Under the pieces are notes generated by a model, which saw only the letters and a program-made list of their open reading frames with translations, was not told the origin of the DNA and searched no databases. From assembly GCF_015169395.1 (NCBI RefSeq), contig NZ_CP063458.1:2356001-2420000 (forward strand): DNA of 64,000 nt, written 5' to 3'. Both the position numbers and the translations under genes were made by a program. Positions 29,955-38,179 of the stretch are shown one piece after another. Position 1 is the first letter of the stretch, and every line of letters begins with the position of its first letter. The stretch is from Humisphaera borealis. Its GTDB lineage: Bacteria; Planctomycetota; Phycisphaerae; Tepidisphaerales; Tepidisphaeraceae.

Positions 29955-30830
29955 TTACACCGCGCCCGATGCCCGCAGGCGCTTCACGATATCCACCGTC
30001 GCCTTGCTCTTGTTCAGCGTGTAGTAGTGCAGCCCGTCGATCCCCTGCTTGAGCAGGTCGGCGCACTGCTGGGTCGCGTAGTCGATGCCGTACTGGTAGA
30101 CCGCCTCGGGGTCGGCTTCCAGGCTTTCCAGCTTCTGCAAAAGCGGGTGTGGAATCTTCGCACCGCACATGCTCACGAACCGCTTGATCTGCGCGACATT
30201 CGTGATCGGCATGATGCCGGCGACGATCGGCACCTTGATACCCATCCGCCTGGCTTCGTCGCGAAAGTGGTAGAAGTCGGCGTTATCGAAGAACAACTGC
30301 GTGATGATGACATTCGCGCCGGCGTCCACCTTCTGCTTGAGGTGCTCGAGGTCGCGCGAGCGGTTCAGGCACTGGGGGTGCCCTTCCGGATAGCCGGCGA
30401 CGCCGATGCAGAAGTTGTGCCGACCGGCGACGTAACCCACCAGTTCGTTGGCGTAGCCGAAGCCGCCTTCGGTCTTGGTGAAGGTCGTCTGCCCCACCTG
30501 GGGATCGCCTCGCAGCGCCAGCACATTGCGAATGCCGCCGGCCCAGAGGTCGTCCAGCACCGAGCCGATCTGGTCGGCGGTGTGGCCGACGCAGGTCAAA
30601 TGGGCCATGGCGCGGATGCCAATGTCGCGCTGAATGCGGACGACCAGGTCGACCGTTTTCTCCCGCGTCGATCCGCCGGCCCCGTAAGTGACCGAGACGT
30701 AGCTCGGCTGGAGCGGGCGCAGCTCTTCAATGGTGGCGAAAAGCGATTGGAAGCCCGCATCGGTCTTCGGGGGGAAGAACTCGAACGAGACAATAGGCTT
30801 ACCGTGGCCGGCGACTTCATCAATCCGCAT
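29955..30830 (-). CDS. metF: Methylenetetrahydrofolate reductase
   Basis: A 291-residue FAD-dependent TIM-barrel enzyme that reduces 5,10-methylene-THF to 5-methyl-THF for methionine synthesis. Hallmarks are SFEFFPPKTD with catalytic Glu17, YVSVTYGAGGSTREKT, AHLTCVGHT, IRNVLALRGDP, AGYPEGHP, DAGANVIITQLFFD and the C-terminal HYYTLNKS. Length matches bacterial MetF. The start at 30830 puts the first strand in the usual place; the frame extends to 31028 but the extra 66 residues are not MetF-like. I see no methionine-related riboswitch upstream. Confidence 0.96.
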   Translation of the reverse strand: MRIDEVAGHGKPIVSFEFFPPKTDAGFQSLFATIEELRPLQPSYVSVTYGAGGSTREKTVDLVVRIQRDIGIRAMAHLTCVGHTADQIGSVLDDLWAGGIRNVLALRGDPQVGQTTFTKTEGGFGYANELVGYVAGRHNFCIGVAGYPEGHPQCLNRSRDLEHLKQKVDAGANVIITQLFFDNADFYHFRDEARRMGIKVPIVAGIMPITNVAQIKRFVSMCGAKIPHPLLQKLESLEADPEAVYQYGIDYATQQCADLLKQGIDGLHYYTLNKSKATVDIVKRLRASGAV

Positions 30831-31219
30831 GGTGTGCGTGGTTATAGGGAACGGCAGGGGCAAAATCCAACGACCCGAGACGTGTGATCCGTCGATCCTT
30901 GCGAAACACACAGAAGTCCAACACGCCCGATTCGGCGATCGGTCCATCGGAATGGCGTCTTCGCGACACGCCCGACGACAGATCGGCGTTGAAACGGAAG
31001 TTGCATTAAGGATGCGCTTACGTTGCAAGCGTGGTCATCGGACGCTGTCGATCACTCGGCACGTTTCTGCATGAAAAACGGTTCCTCGCGCGGTCGAGGC
31101 ACTTGGGTTGCGAAGGTACCTGCGTCGTCCAATGACGGCGCGGGTGAAGTGTCGCCATGTGAAGTCGGCAGCCCGAATGACCTAAATCGAGCGACTACAA
31201 CGGAGCTCGAGGAAACGGA

Positions 31220-32035
31220 ATGACTCGAATGAAGACGTACATTTTGAAAGCAGCGATTGTTTCGGCGTTGGTAACGACGCCACTCCTGGCGCAAAACCAA
31301 CCGGCGGCACGGGACGCCCAGCCGACGCCGCGCCCCCAGGCCCAGCCGTTACAGCCGGCGGGCGAGAACCCGCAGCAGAACGGTCCGACGGGCGAACGGT
31401 CCCCCACCCCCGCTGACCGCGCCGCCGAGGATCGCGGCGCCGATCGCAACGCGTCGAGCCGTATGGATCCGAAGGTGATGTCGCAGGAGTTCGTCCGGCA
31501 CGCCTCCAGTGCGAACCAGTTTGAAATCGAGCTGGGTCAACTGGCGCAGGAACGCGCCCAGCGGGCTGAAGTGAAGGCATTTGCCCGTGATCTGGTCGCG
31601 GCGCATCAGAAAGCGCAGCAGTCGCTGGAACAGGCCGCCAAGACCAGCAACCTGGACGTCTCCAAGGAACTCACCCCGGTGCACCAGGCCAAGCTGACCA
31701 TGTTCCGTGCCAAGCGTGGCGCGGAGTTCGACAAGGCGTACACCTACGGCATGGTCGGCGGACATTCCGAAGCCGCGCTCTGGTACCGCGACGGCGCCAA
31801 TGAACTTCAGGATCCCGCCGTGAAGCAGTACGCCGCCGCAACACTGCCGGCGATCCGCGAGCATCTGCAGACGGCCAAGCAGTTGGCCGGCGACGACAGT
31901 GCCGCGATGCCAGCAAGCAGCGTGCAGAAGGGTCAGTCACGGCAGGAAGGGAAGACTCCCGGCCGCCGTGACGGTGACGCGGTTGTCCCGAGCCGTACCG
32001 ACGGCACGCCGACCGAATCGCCAAAGAAGGACTGA
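31220..32035 (+). CDS. Exported DUF4142 protein
   Basis: A 271-residue protein with a signal peptide (TYILKAAIVSALVTTPLLAQ). Residues about 30-85 are a Pro/Gln/Ala linker. Residues about 88-225 are the DUF4142 four-helix ferritin-like domain: MSQEFVRHASSANQFEIELG, RAEVKAFARDLVAAHQKA and YTYGMVGGHSEAALWYRDG. The tail is charged and disordered. DUF4142 proteins are periplasmic and of unclear role; stress or envelope functions have been proposed. Either ATG 31220 or ATG 31229 may be used. A strong terminator follows. Confidence 0.9.
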   Translation: MTRMKTYILKAAIVSALVTTPLLAQNQPAARDAQPTPRPQAQPLQPAGENPQQNGPTGERSPTPADRAAEDRGADRNASSRMDPKVMSQEFVRHASSANQFEIELGQLAQERAQRAEVKAFARDLVAAHQKAQQSLEQAAKTSNLDVSKELTPVHQAKLTMFRAKRGAEFDKAYTYGMVGGHSEAALWYRDGANELQDPAVKQYAAATLPAIREHLQTAKQLAGDDSAAMPASSVQKGQSRQEGKTPGRRDGDAVVPSRTDGTPTESPKKD

Positions 32036-32091
32036 TCCGATCCAAGGGCGCCCTGTAAAGAGCGTCTTCGCGGGACCACTACTTAGTTAGG

Positions 32092-32126
32092 ACGCCACGA
32101 CATCTCACGATGTCGTGGCGTTCTTC
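32092..32126 (+). terminator. Rho-independent terminator after the DUF4142 gene
   Basis: ACGCCACGACATC (32092-32104) and GATGTCGTGGCGT (32109-32121) form a perfect 13-bp stem with a four-base loop, followed by TCTTCATT. The T-run is short but the stem is very strong, and on the other strand it faces the 3' end of the pseudopilin gene, so it may work both ways. Confidence 0.85.
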
Positions 32127-32171
32127 ATTGCTGCGTGAACTTTCATATCGGTGGTACGCCCAGGTCAGGCG

Positions 32172-32870
32172 TTACCGCGAGTCAAGTATTGTCCAGATCT
32201 GATCCTGATACGGATTGGCCGCCGTCGAGGGAGACGTGGGGCAAGCCTTCAAAGGCGTTTCAAACGAAGCCCGCGAGACCCATGACCCCGAGAAATCGCC
32301 GTAAAGCACGTTGACGCCCTCCCGATGCCGCAGATCGACCCGCTGCGGCGTGGCGGTGAGATCGGCGAGAATCGCCTTGGTGCCGAACGAAGCCAGCGTC
32401 GGCATGAAGCCGCCGACCAGGTGCACCTCGTCGACGATCTGATGGTCCGGGCGAAAGGCATAGCCGGCAAAAACGTTTCGAGTGGGCTCGGCTTTTGGGG
32501 GCCATGGGTTCAGTTCCGAACCGAGGTTCGACTGCGGATCCTCGTTCGACGGACAGAAGAACGCCTGCGGCGGGTCCATCTTTTTGTTCATATAAAGCAC
32601 GCCGAAGAGGCAGAACTTCTGCGCGGTCCCCGAGTAAACCATGCTGTTGAACTGCTTGAAGCCGGCCCGGTAGCCGATCGGAACCCGGCCGGCGTTGTTC
32701 TGCCCGTACATCTGCACGACCTGGCCGACCTGCCGCAAGTTGGACAGGCAGACGGCCCGGCGGCCGGACTCGCGAGCCCGTCCCAGTACCGGCAGGAGCA
32801 AGCCCAGCAGTACCGCGACGATCCCGACGACCACAAGTAGTTCGACCAACGCCAGGCCACGGTTTCGCAT
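32172..32870 (-). CDS. Type II/IV pseudopilin-like protein
   Basis: A 232-residue protein with a class III prepilin leader: MRNRG followed by LALVELLVVVGIVAVLLG, with Glu at position +5 after the Gly, and then LPVLGRARESGRRAVCLSNL, the usual planctomycete pattern. The signal should be cut and methylated by a prepilin peptidase. The C-terminal REGVNVLYGDFSGSW resembles the H-X9-DG pseudopilin signature. Such proteins are very numerous in planctomycetes and are linked to type II secretion or surface appendages. The FTLVEL wording is replaced by LALVEL. Confidence 0.88.
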   Translation of the reverse strand: MRNRGLALVELLVVVGIVAVLLGLLLPVLGRARESGRRAVCLSNLRQVGQVVQMYGQNNAGRVPIGYRAGFKQFNSMVYSGTAQKFCLFGVLYMNKKMDPPQAFFCPSNEDPQSNLGSELNPWPPKAEPTRNVFAGYAFRPDHQIVDEVHLVGGFMPTLASFGTKAILADLTATPQRVDLRHREGVNVLYGDFSGSWVSRASFETPLKACPTSPSTAANPYQDQIWTILDSR

Positions 32871-32982
32871 CGTCCGGCGATACTATCCGGAGCCGTCACG
32901 ACTCGACGACGTCAAAACCGGGCAGGATTCGCACCGCAGGCGGCAGGCCGCGATAAATGGCGAGACATTGCGCCAAGGGCAT

Positions 32983-33825
32983 TCACGGCTTAAGCGCGGC
33001 CTGGCGGCGCTCGGCGGCGCGATCGAGCCAGTCCCGCAGCGCCTCCGAACTTTCCGGCGTCAGCAGTCGCTCCAGATCATCGAGCGACGTCCGCAGCCGG
33101 CCGATCGCCGCCGCCAGGTTCTGCCGGTTGTCCAGGAAGATGTCGCGCCAAAGCCCCCCGTCGCCGCCGGCGATCCGCGTCGCATCGAGAAACCCCTTGC
33201 CGACGAGATCCAACGCGGCGTCTTCCTGCATCGTCACCAGTGCCGCCGCGATTGCATGAGGCAGATGGCTGACATCGCAGATCAGCCGGTCGTGCTCCGC
33301 CGGCGAGCACCGCTTGAGCCGCATCCCCAGCCCGCGCCAGAAACCTTCCACAGCTTCGAGTGCCTCGCGATCGGTCGCGTCCGTGGGTGTCGTGATACAG
33401 ACGGCGTTGCGAAACAGATCGCTCTGCGCGAACTGCACGCCACGCTTCTCGCTGCCAGCCATCGGATGACTGCCGACGAACCGAATGCCGGGGTGGCGTT
33501 CCTCGGAAAGTCGAACGATGGATGCCTTGGTGCTGCCGACGTCGGTGACGACCGCCCGATCGGCAAGAAAAGGCGCGATCCGGTCGAGCATCTCGCCCAG
33601 CAGGCTGACAGGTGTGCAAAGAACGACCAGGTCGGCGTCGCGAACCGCGGCGGCGGGATCGTCGTACCCTTCGTCGATAGCGCCTAGCGCCAGCGCGGCA
33701 TCCAGGGTGGCCCGCCGATGGCCATAACCAATTACACGGCAGTCGCTTGCGACCGATTTGACGGCCAGTCCGAGCGACCCGCCGAGCAGGCCGACCCCAA
33801 GAACGCTTAAGCGCTTCGGTTGCAT
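32983..33825 (-). CDS. tyrA: Prephenate/arogenate dehydrogenase
   Basis: A 280-residue monofunctional TyrA that oxidatively decarboxylates prephenate (or arogenate) for tyrosine synthesis. Visible features: the Rossmann loop GVGLLGGSLG at residues about 9-18, DVGSTKASIV, the signature FVGSHPMAGSEKRG, DVSHLPHAIAAAL and the C-terminal GGDGGLWRDIFLDNR. There is no chorismate mutase or ACT domain. ATG 33825 places MQPKRLSVLGVG at the start; the open frame continues upstream to 34221 without any family similarity. NAD or NADP use is not clear from the sequence. Confidence 0.95.
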   Translation of the reverse strand: MQPKRLSVLGVGLLGGSLGLAVKSVASDCRVIGYGHRRATLDAALALGAIDEGYDDPAAAVRDADLVVLCTPVSLLGEMLDRIAPFLADRAVVTDVGSTKASIVRLSEERHPGIRFVGSHPMAGSEKRGVQFAQSDLFRNAVCITTPTDATDREALEAVEGFWRGLGMRLKRCSPAEHDRLICDVSHLPHAIAAALVTMQEDAALDLVGKGFLDATRIAGGDGGLWRDIFLDNRQNLAAAIGRLRTSLDDLERLLTPESSEALRDWLDRAAERRQAALKP

Positions 33826-34214
33826 GAGCCCGATAATACAGGAGGTTGAAAGCTCCCGCGACACGGTCGTCCCGGCTTGACCGCCGGGAACCCGGGGTTG
33901 ACGACAGGGACCTGCTTGCTTGATGCCGAGGCCTCTGTTGTCTAGGCTATCGCCCCATTGGATGGTCGAACCAACTATCCGGGGCTCCTGTGATTCCATC
34001 CGCATCGCCGCCAAGGGTGGCCGTGCGGATATGAGCAAGATCCTTAAGGTGTGGTTAGCCTCGGGTAAACAAGCAGACGGGTCTCGACTCGTTTGAATGT
34101 TCCCGGACGTGACAGGCTGACCACCGGCGCGAGATGACCGGACGGACGTTACGTCCGGACGATCACGCCGAAGTCCAAGGCGGCTGTTCGATTTGAAACA
34201 GCCGACGATCCACC
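33826..34214. other. Intergenic region between tyrA and accA
   Basis: About 390 bp between divergent genes. It must contain both promoters. I find no clear consensus pair, no long hairpin and no convincing ORF. Confidence 0.55.
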
Positions 34215-35297
34215 ATGACACAAACGCTTTCGTCGTTGGATTCCAGCACCGCGGCCGGTTCGGCGGGTGCCACGCACACCAACGGTCAGGTCGCCGCCAA
34301 CGGCAAACCCGTCCTGCGGCACGTCCTGGGTTTCGAGACCCCCATCGCCAAGCTCGAACAGCAGATCGTCGAGCTCGAAGCGATGCAGGCGTCGAAGCAG
34401 ACGGACTACTCGAAGGAGATCCGTCAGCTCCGCGAGAACTACACGTCGCTGCTCCGCAAGACTTACGAAAACTTGTCGCCCTGGGAAACGGTGCAGGTCG
34501 CCCGTCATCCCCAGCGGCCGCTGTTCAAGGATTATGTCGAGATCGTCTGCCGCGAGTTCCGTGAACTGCACGGCGACCGCCGCTACGGCGACGACCCGGC
34601 GATCATGTGCGGCTTGGCCCGCATGGCCGGCCACAAAGTGATGCTGATCGGCCATCACAAGGGCCGCGACACGAAGGAAAAGGTCCGCTGTTCGTTCGGC
34701 CTGGCCCACCCCGAAGGCTACCGCAAGGCACTTCGCTGCATGAAACTCGCCGAGAAGTTCGGCCTGCCGGTCGTCTGCCTGATCGACACCGCCGGCGCCT
34801 ATCCCGGCATCGGTGCCGAAGAGCGCGGACAGGCCGAGAGCATCGCGAAGAACCTGATGGAGATGAGCCGGCTCAAGACGCCGATCGTCGCCGTCATCAC
34901 CGGTGAAGGCGGCTCCGGCGGCGCGCTGGGTATTGGCGTCGCCGACCGCGTGGCGATGATGGAACACGCTTGGTACTCGGTCATCAGCCCCGAAGGCTGC
35001 AGCGGCATTCTGTGGAAGGGCAACGAAAACGCCCCCGATGCCGCCGCCGCACTCAAGCTCACCAGCCGCGACCTCAAGCAGCTCGGCGTGATCGACACGG
35101 TCGTGCAGGAGCCGCTCGGCGGCGCCCACCGCGACCCACACACCGCCGCCCGCAACCTCGAACAGTTCCTCGCCAAGACGCTCCGCGAACTGCGGAAGCT
35201 CAAGACCGAAAAGCTGCTCGATCAGCGGTACGAGAAGTTCCGCAACCTGGGGCAGTTTGTCGAAACCGGCGGCCGCAGCGCCAAAGCCGCAGGGTAG
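34215..35297 (+). CDS. accA: Acetyl-CoA carboxylase carboxyltransferase subunit alpha
   Basis: A 360-residue AccA. With AccD it moves CO2 from carboxybiotin to acetyl-CoA, making malonyl-CoA for fatty acid synthesis in the cytoplasm. Typical sequence includes FETPIAKLEQQIVELE, RPLFKDYVEIVCREFRELHG, GHHKGRDTKEKVRCSFG, LIDTAGAYPGIGAEERGQAE, TGEGGSGGALGIGVADRV and SVISPEGCSGILWK. The first 35 residues, rich in Ser, Thr and Ala, extend beyond usual AccA and may be disordered. accD is not in the window. A paired-hairpin repeat starts five bases after the stop. Confidence 0.96.
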   Translation: MTQTLSSLDSSTAAGSAGATHTNGQVAANGKPVLRHVLGFETPIAKLEQQIVELEAMQASKQTDYSKEIRQLRENYTSLLRKTYENLSPWETVQVARHPQRPLFKDYVEIVCREFRELHGDRRYGDDPAIMCGLARMAGHKVMLIGHHKGRDTKEKVRCSFGLAHPEGYRKALRCMKLAEKFGLPVVCLIDTAGAYPGIGAEERGQAESIAKNLMEMSRLKTPIVAVITGEGGSGGALGIGVADRVAMMEHAWYSVISPEGCSGILWKGNENAPDAAAALKLTSRDLKQLGVIDTVVQEPLGGAHRDPHTAARNLEQFLAKTLRELRKLKTEKLLDQRYEKFRNLGQFVETGGRSAKAAG

Positions 35298-35301
35298 CAG
35301 C

Positions 35302-35546
35302 GTAGGGTCCGCCTCGGCGGACGCGTCGCGCCCGTTCGCCGTGGAAGCCGCCGATCGCTTCGCGGTTTCGCGCCGTGTTGACGTCGAAGTACAACCATCG
35401 GGGGGGGGGAAATCGTACCTATCCGAGAAAACCGCGAGAGGTATACACAGACCCTTCGCGAAACCGCGAAGCGAGCGGCGACAGCCACGGCGATTGAGGG
35501 ACAACAGGTGTCCAACGTCAACCGCGTCCGCCAAGGCGGACCCTAC
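35302..35546. repeat. REP-doublet-like element, GTAGGGTCCGCC type, long form
   Basis: GTAGGGTCCGCCTCGGCGGA at 35302 onward (arm to 35325) and its inverse ending CGGACCCTAC at 35523-35546 pair over 24 bp with one mismatch; each arm is also a hairpin. The 200-bp interior holds CGCGGTTTCGCG-type palindromes and a run of ten G (35400-35409). It occupies nearly the whole gap between accA and the RTX-like gene. A shorter relative is at 52221-52313 and a single arm at 36549-36572. Confidence 0.87.
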
Positions 35547-35605
35547 ATTTGATCGCTTTGACCTAGCGTCAGCTCATTGTTTCACGACCAGGGAGGGAGT
35601 CTCAC

Positions 35606-36532
35606 ATGTCACCGTTCGAAGCGCTTGAAGACCGTCGATTGATGTCTGTCTCGCTGGAGCCAACCACCCGCGTGCTGACGCTGGTCGGCGGGTATATCCA
35701 TGCCGAGGTCGTGAAGGGCAGCCTGAAGGTGGCGGTCACTGATGCCGGCTCGACGAAGACCGCAACCTTCCTCGCCTCGAAGATCAAGCGGCTTGTCGCC
35801 ATCAACGACTCCACCGGGTCGTTCAACGACACGATCATCAAACCGAGCGTGTTCATCCCTGCCGAGATCTTCGCCCCACTCACTCCAGATTCCACCACGC
35901 AGGGCGGCAGTGGCGCAGACACCATTCACGTGCGAGGACTGAACTCGGTGGTTCACGGCGGCGCCGGCGGCGACACGTTCCGTCTCTACGACGCGCCCGG
36001 CTCCCTCCCGGATGATCCGACCTCTGATGGATCGGCCATCTACGGGGAGGGCGGCAACGATCGCATCATCGTCCTCGGGGGCGCACCCCAGGAGAACGGC
36101 TATGACGGCGGCACAGGCAATGACCTGATCGACTACTCCAGCGGCCTGTCCGGCCTGCTCTTGCGCAACGGCGGATTGAGTGGGAACTACGAGCTCGACG
36201 AAGCCAGCCAGCCCTTCGTGCTTGGCAGCTTCGGCGCTGACACGCTGTCGGGCATCGAGTCTTTCGTCGGCACGCAGGGCGACGACTACCTCTACGGCAA
36301 CCAGCGCGGCAATACCATCGATGGCCAATCAGGTAACGACCAGATTCGCGGCGGCGGCGGAAACGACACTCTGATCGGCGGTCCCGGCCGTGATGCCCTT
36401 TTCGGCGACGCCGGAAACGACCGCCTGTTCGCCCGCGACGGCGAGATTGATTTCCTGTCCGGCGGAACCGGTGTAGATGACGCCCGCCGAGACGCTTCGG
36501 ACGTGCTGGCCAGTATTGAGCGCACGCGGTAA
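35606..36532 (+). CDS. RTX-type calcium-binding repeat protein with LEPR-XLL-like motif
   Basis: A 308-residue protein that opens directly with FEALEDRRLMS (residues 4-14), the motif found near the start of many planctomycete exported proteins. Residues about 15-100 are beta-rich. From about residue 105 on there are RTX/haemolysin-type nonapeptide repeats: GGAGGDTFRLYD, GEGGNDRIIVLG, GGTGNDLIDYS, GQSGNDQIRGGGGNDTLIGG and GDAGNDRLFA. These should form a calcium-filled beta-roll outside the cell. No enzyme domain is seen. GGAGGGAG lies seven or so bases before the ATG; no classical signal peptide is encoded from this start. Confidence 0.88.
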   Translation: MSPFEALEDRRLMSVSLEPTTRVLTLVGGYIHAEVVKGSLKVAVTDAGSTKTATFLASKIKRLVAINDSTGSFNDTIIKPSVFIPAEIFAPLTPDSTTQGGSGADTIHVRGLNSVVHGGAGGDTFRLYDAPGSLPDDPTSDGSAIYGEGGNDRIIVLGGAPQENGYDGGTGNDLIDYSSGLSGLLLRNGGLSGNYELDEASQPFVLGSFGADTLSGIESFVGTQGDDYLYGNQRGNTIDGQSGNDQIRGGGGNDTLIGGPGRDALFGDAGNDRLFARDGEIDFLSGGTGVDDARRDASDVLASIERTR

Positions 36533-36548
36533 GAGGCGTCGCTACCGC

Positions 36549-36572
36549 CGCGTCCGCCAAGGCGGACCCTAC
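36549..36572. repeat. Single REP-like arm overlapping the sulfatase stop codon
   Basis: CGCGTCCGCCAAGGCGGACC followed by CTAC is identical to the right arm of the element at 35302-35546. Its last bases supply the TAG stop (minus strand, 36569-36571) of the sulfatase gene. Confidence 0.85.
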
Positions 36573-37993
36573 TTTCCGAACTGTTTCCAGTAGAGTTCCT
36601 TGAACGTATTCACCGCCGGCCCCTTGCCTTCGTGCTCTTCGTTCACCATCAGCGGCAGCGTTTCCGCCCACCACTTGTCGTAAAACGCCTCCATCTCTTT
36701 CACGACCTCGGGGTGATCGGCGATCACGTTCTTTTCCTGGCCGGGGTCGGCTTTGACGTCGAATAGCTCCCAGTTCTTCTGTCCGCCTTTGCCGACGCTG
36801 ACGAGTTGAAACCGCGTGTTGCGGATACTCATGCCGGCGTACTTGCTATCGGCGGCTTTGCCCTTCTGCCAGCGGCCGACGTGCGTCACCAGCATGCGGT
36901 CGGACCAGTCGGCCGACGGGTTCTCAAGCAGCGGCACCAGGCTCCGTCCATTGATTTGCGACCTGGCCTTGTCCGACAGCGGTGCACCGGCGATCTCAGC
37001 GATCGTGGGGAAAAAATCGATGTGCGCCGCCAGCGCCGGAACGTCGGCCGGCTTAAGCTGCGCCGGCCAGTGCCAGATGCTGAACGCCCGCGTCCCGCCA
37101 AGGTAAGGCGTTCCCTTCTGGCCGCGCATGCCGGCGTTGAACACCTTCGTGCCGGCCGTCCCGCCGTTGTCGTTGATCATGATGACAAGCGTCTCGCGGT
37201 CGATCTTCATCTCGGCGAGCCGAGCCATCAACCGGCCGACGTTGTCGTCGATGTTCGAGATCATGCCGAAGTACTTGGCGACATTCGGCGGCACCTTGCC
37301 GGTGTACTTCGCTTCGTCTTCCGGCCGGGCATCGAGCGGGGCGTGCGGCGCGTTGGTCGCGATCCACGCGAGGAAGGGCTGCTTCCCGTTGACGCTTTCC
37401 ACCCATTTCGTCGCCTGCCCGAAGAACACGTCGGTGCAGTAGCCGGTGGTTTTTTCGAACTTGCTGTTGTGAAGGATCGCGGGGTTGAAGTACTTGTTGC
37501 CTGGCGCATCGCCGCACGAGCCGGGGTAGCTCTGGCCGATGCCGCCGGCCCCGTGGATGAACATTTCGTCGAAGCCGCGTTTCGTCGGCCAGCGGTCGGG
37601 CTCGTCGCCGAGATGCCACTTGCCGAAGATGCCGGTGGTGTAGCCGGCCGCCTTCAGTGTTTCGGCGAGCGTGACCGACTCGGGATTCAGCCGTTCGCGC
37701 TCGTTGATGGTGTGGGTGATGCCGTTGCGGAACTCATGCCGACCGGTGAGCAGTGCCGACCGCGTCGGCGCGCACGTCGGGCTGACGTGAAAGTCGCTGA
37801 AACGGACGGCTTCGGCATAAAGCTTGTCGATGTTCGGCGTCTTGAGGATCGGGTTGCCCGTCGCGGACAGATCCGCGTACCCCTGGTCATCCGTAATGAT
37901 GAAGATGATGTTGGGCTTCTTGCCGGCGATATCGGCAAATGCCGGACCGGCGGCGATCAAGGTCACGATCAGTGCGGACAGCAGCTTCAGCAT
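36569..37993 (-). CDS. Secreted arylsulfatase-type sulfatase
   Basis: A 474-residue sulfatase. A signal peptide covers residues 1-20 (LIVTLIAAGPAFA). The core starts KPNIIFIITDDQGYADL with metal-binding Asp35-Asp36. The formylglycine motif is SPTCAPTRSALLTGRH, C-x-P-x-R with Cys74, so it needs a formylglycine-generating enzyme encoded elsewhere. Other blocks are GIFGKWHLGDE and IMINDNGGT. It removes sulfate esters, probably from polysaccharides, in the periplasm. ATG 37993 follows GAGGAAT; the frame extends to 38119 but that part crosses a repeat. The stop codon is provided by a REP-like arm. Confidence 0.94.
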   Translation of the reverse strand: MLKLLSALIVTLIAAGPAFADIAGKKPNIIFIITDDQGYADLSATGNPILKTPNIDKLYAEAVRFSDFHVSPTCAPTRSALLTGRHEFRNGITHTINERERLNPESVTLAETLKAAGYTTGIFGKWHLGDEPDRWPTKRGFDEMFIHGAGGIGQSYPGSCGDAPGNKYFNPAILHNSKFEKTTGYCTDVFFGQATKWVESVNGKQPFLAWIATNAPHAPLDARPEDEAKYTGKVPPNVAKYFGMISNIDDNVGRLMARLAEMKIDRETLVIMINDNGGTAGTKVFNAGMRGQKGTPYLGGTRAFSIWHWPAQLKPADVPALAAHIDFFPTIAEIAGAPLSDKARSQINGRSLVPLLENPSADWSDRMLVTHVGRWQKGKAADSKYAGMSIRNTRFQLVSVGKGGQKNWELFDVKADPGQEKNVIADHPEVVKEMEAFYDKWWAETLPLMVNEEHEGKGPAVNTFKELYWKQFGK

Positions 37994-38033
37994 ATTCCTC
38001 GCCTCGTTGATTGGATTGTTGCAGCCTGATTCT

Positions 38034-38120
38034 GGTGGCATGGGCAAGCGTACTCGCTTGCCCGTGTGGACGTGGTCCGACGTTCGACACGGGTAACGGC
38101 GTACCGTTACCCATGCCACC
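38034..38120. repeat. REP-doublet-like element, GTGGCATGGGCA type (copy b)
   Basis: GGTGGCATGGG (38034-38044) is mirrored by CCCATGCCACC (38110-38120). The left arm folds on itself as GGGCAAGCG..CGCTTGCCC and the right arm as GGGTAACGGC..CCGTTACCC. The stem interiors differ between arms while the ends are kept, a compensatory pattern. It lies upstream of the sulfatase gene. Confidence 0.87.
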
Positions 38121-38179
38121 CGATTCCACCTCCGCGCCGTGACAATCCTGTGGCTTCGTGCGGATATGAACGACCTCGC

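Noticed and set aside
30596-31028. N-terminal extension of MetF to 31028
   Set aside because: MetF starts at MRIDEV; the extra residues match no MetF and run through the intergenic region.
32041-32171. Possible small RNA gene around the strong hairpin
   Set aside because: The hairpin directly follows the DUF4142 stop and faces another gene end, so a terminator is the simpler reading.
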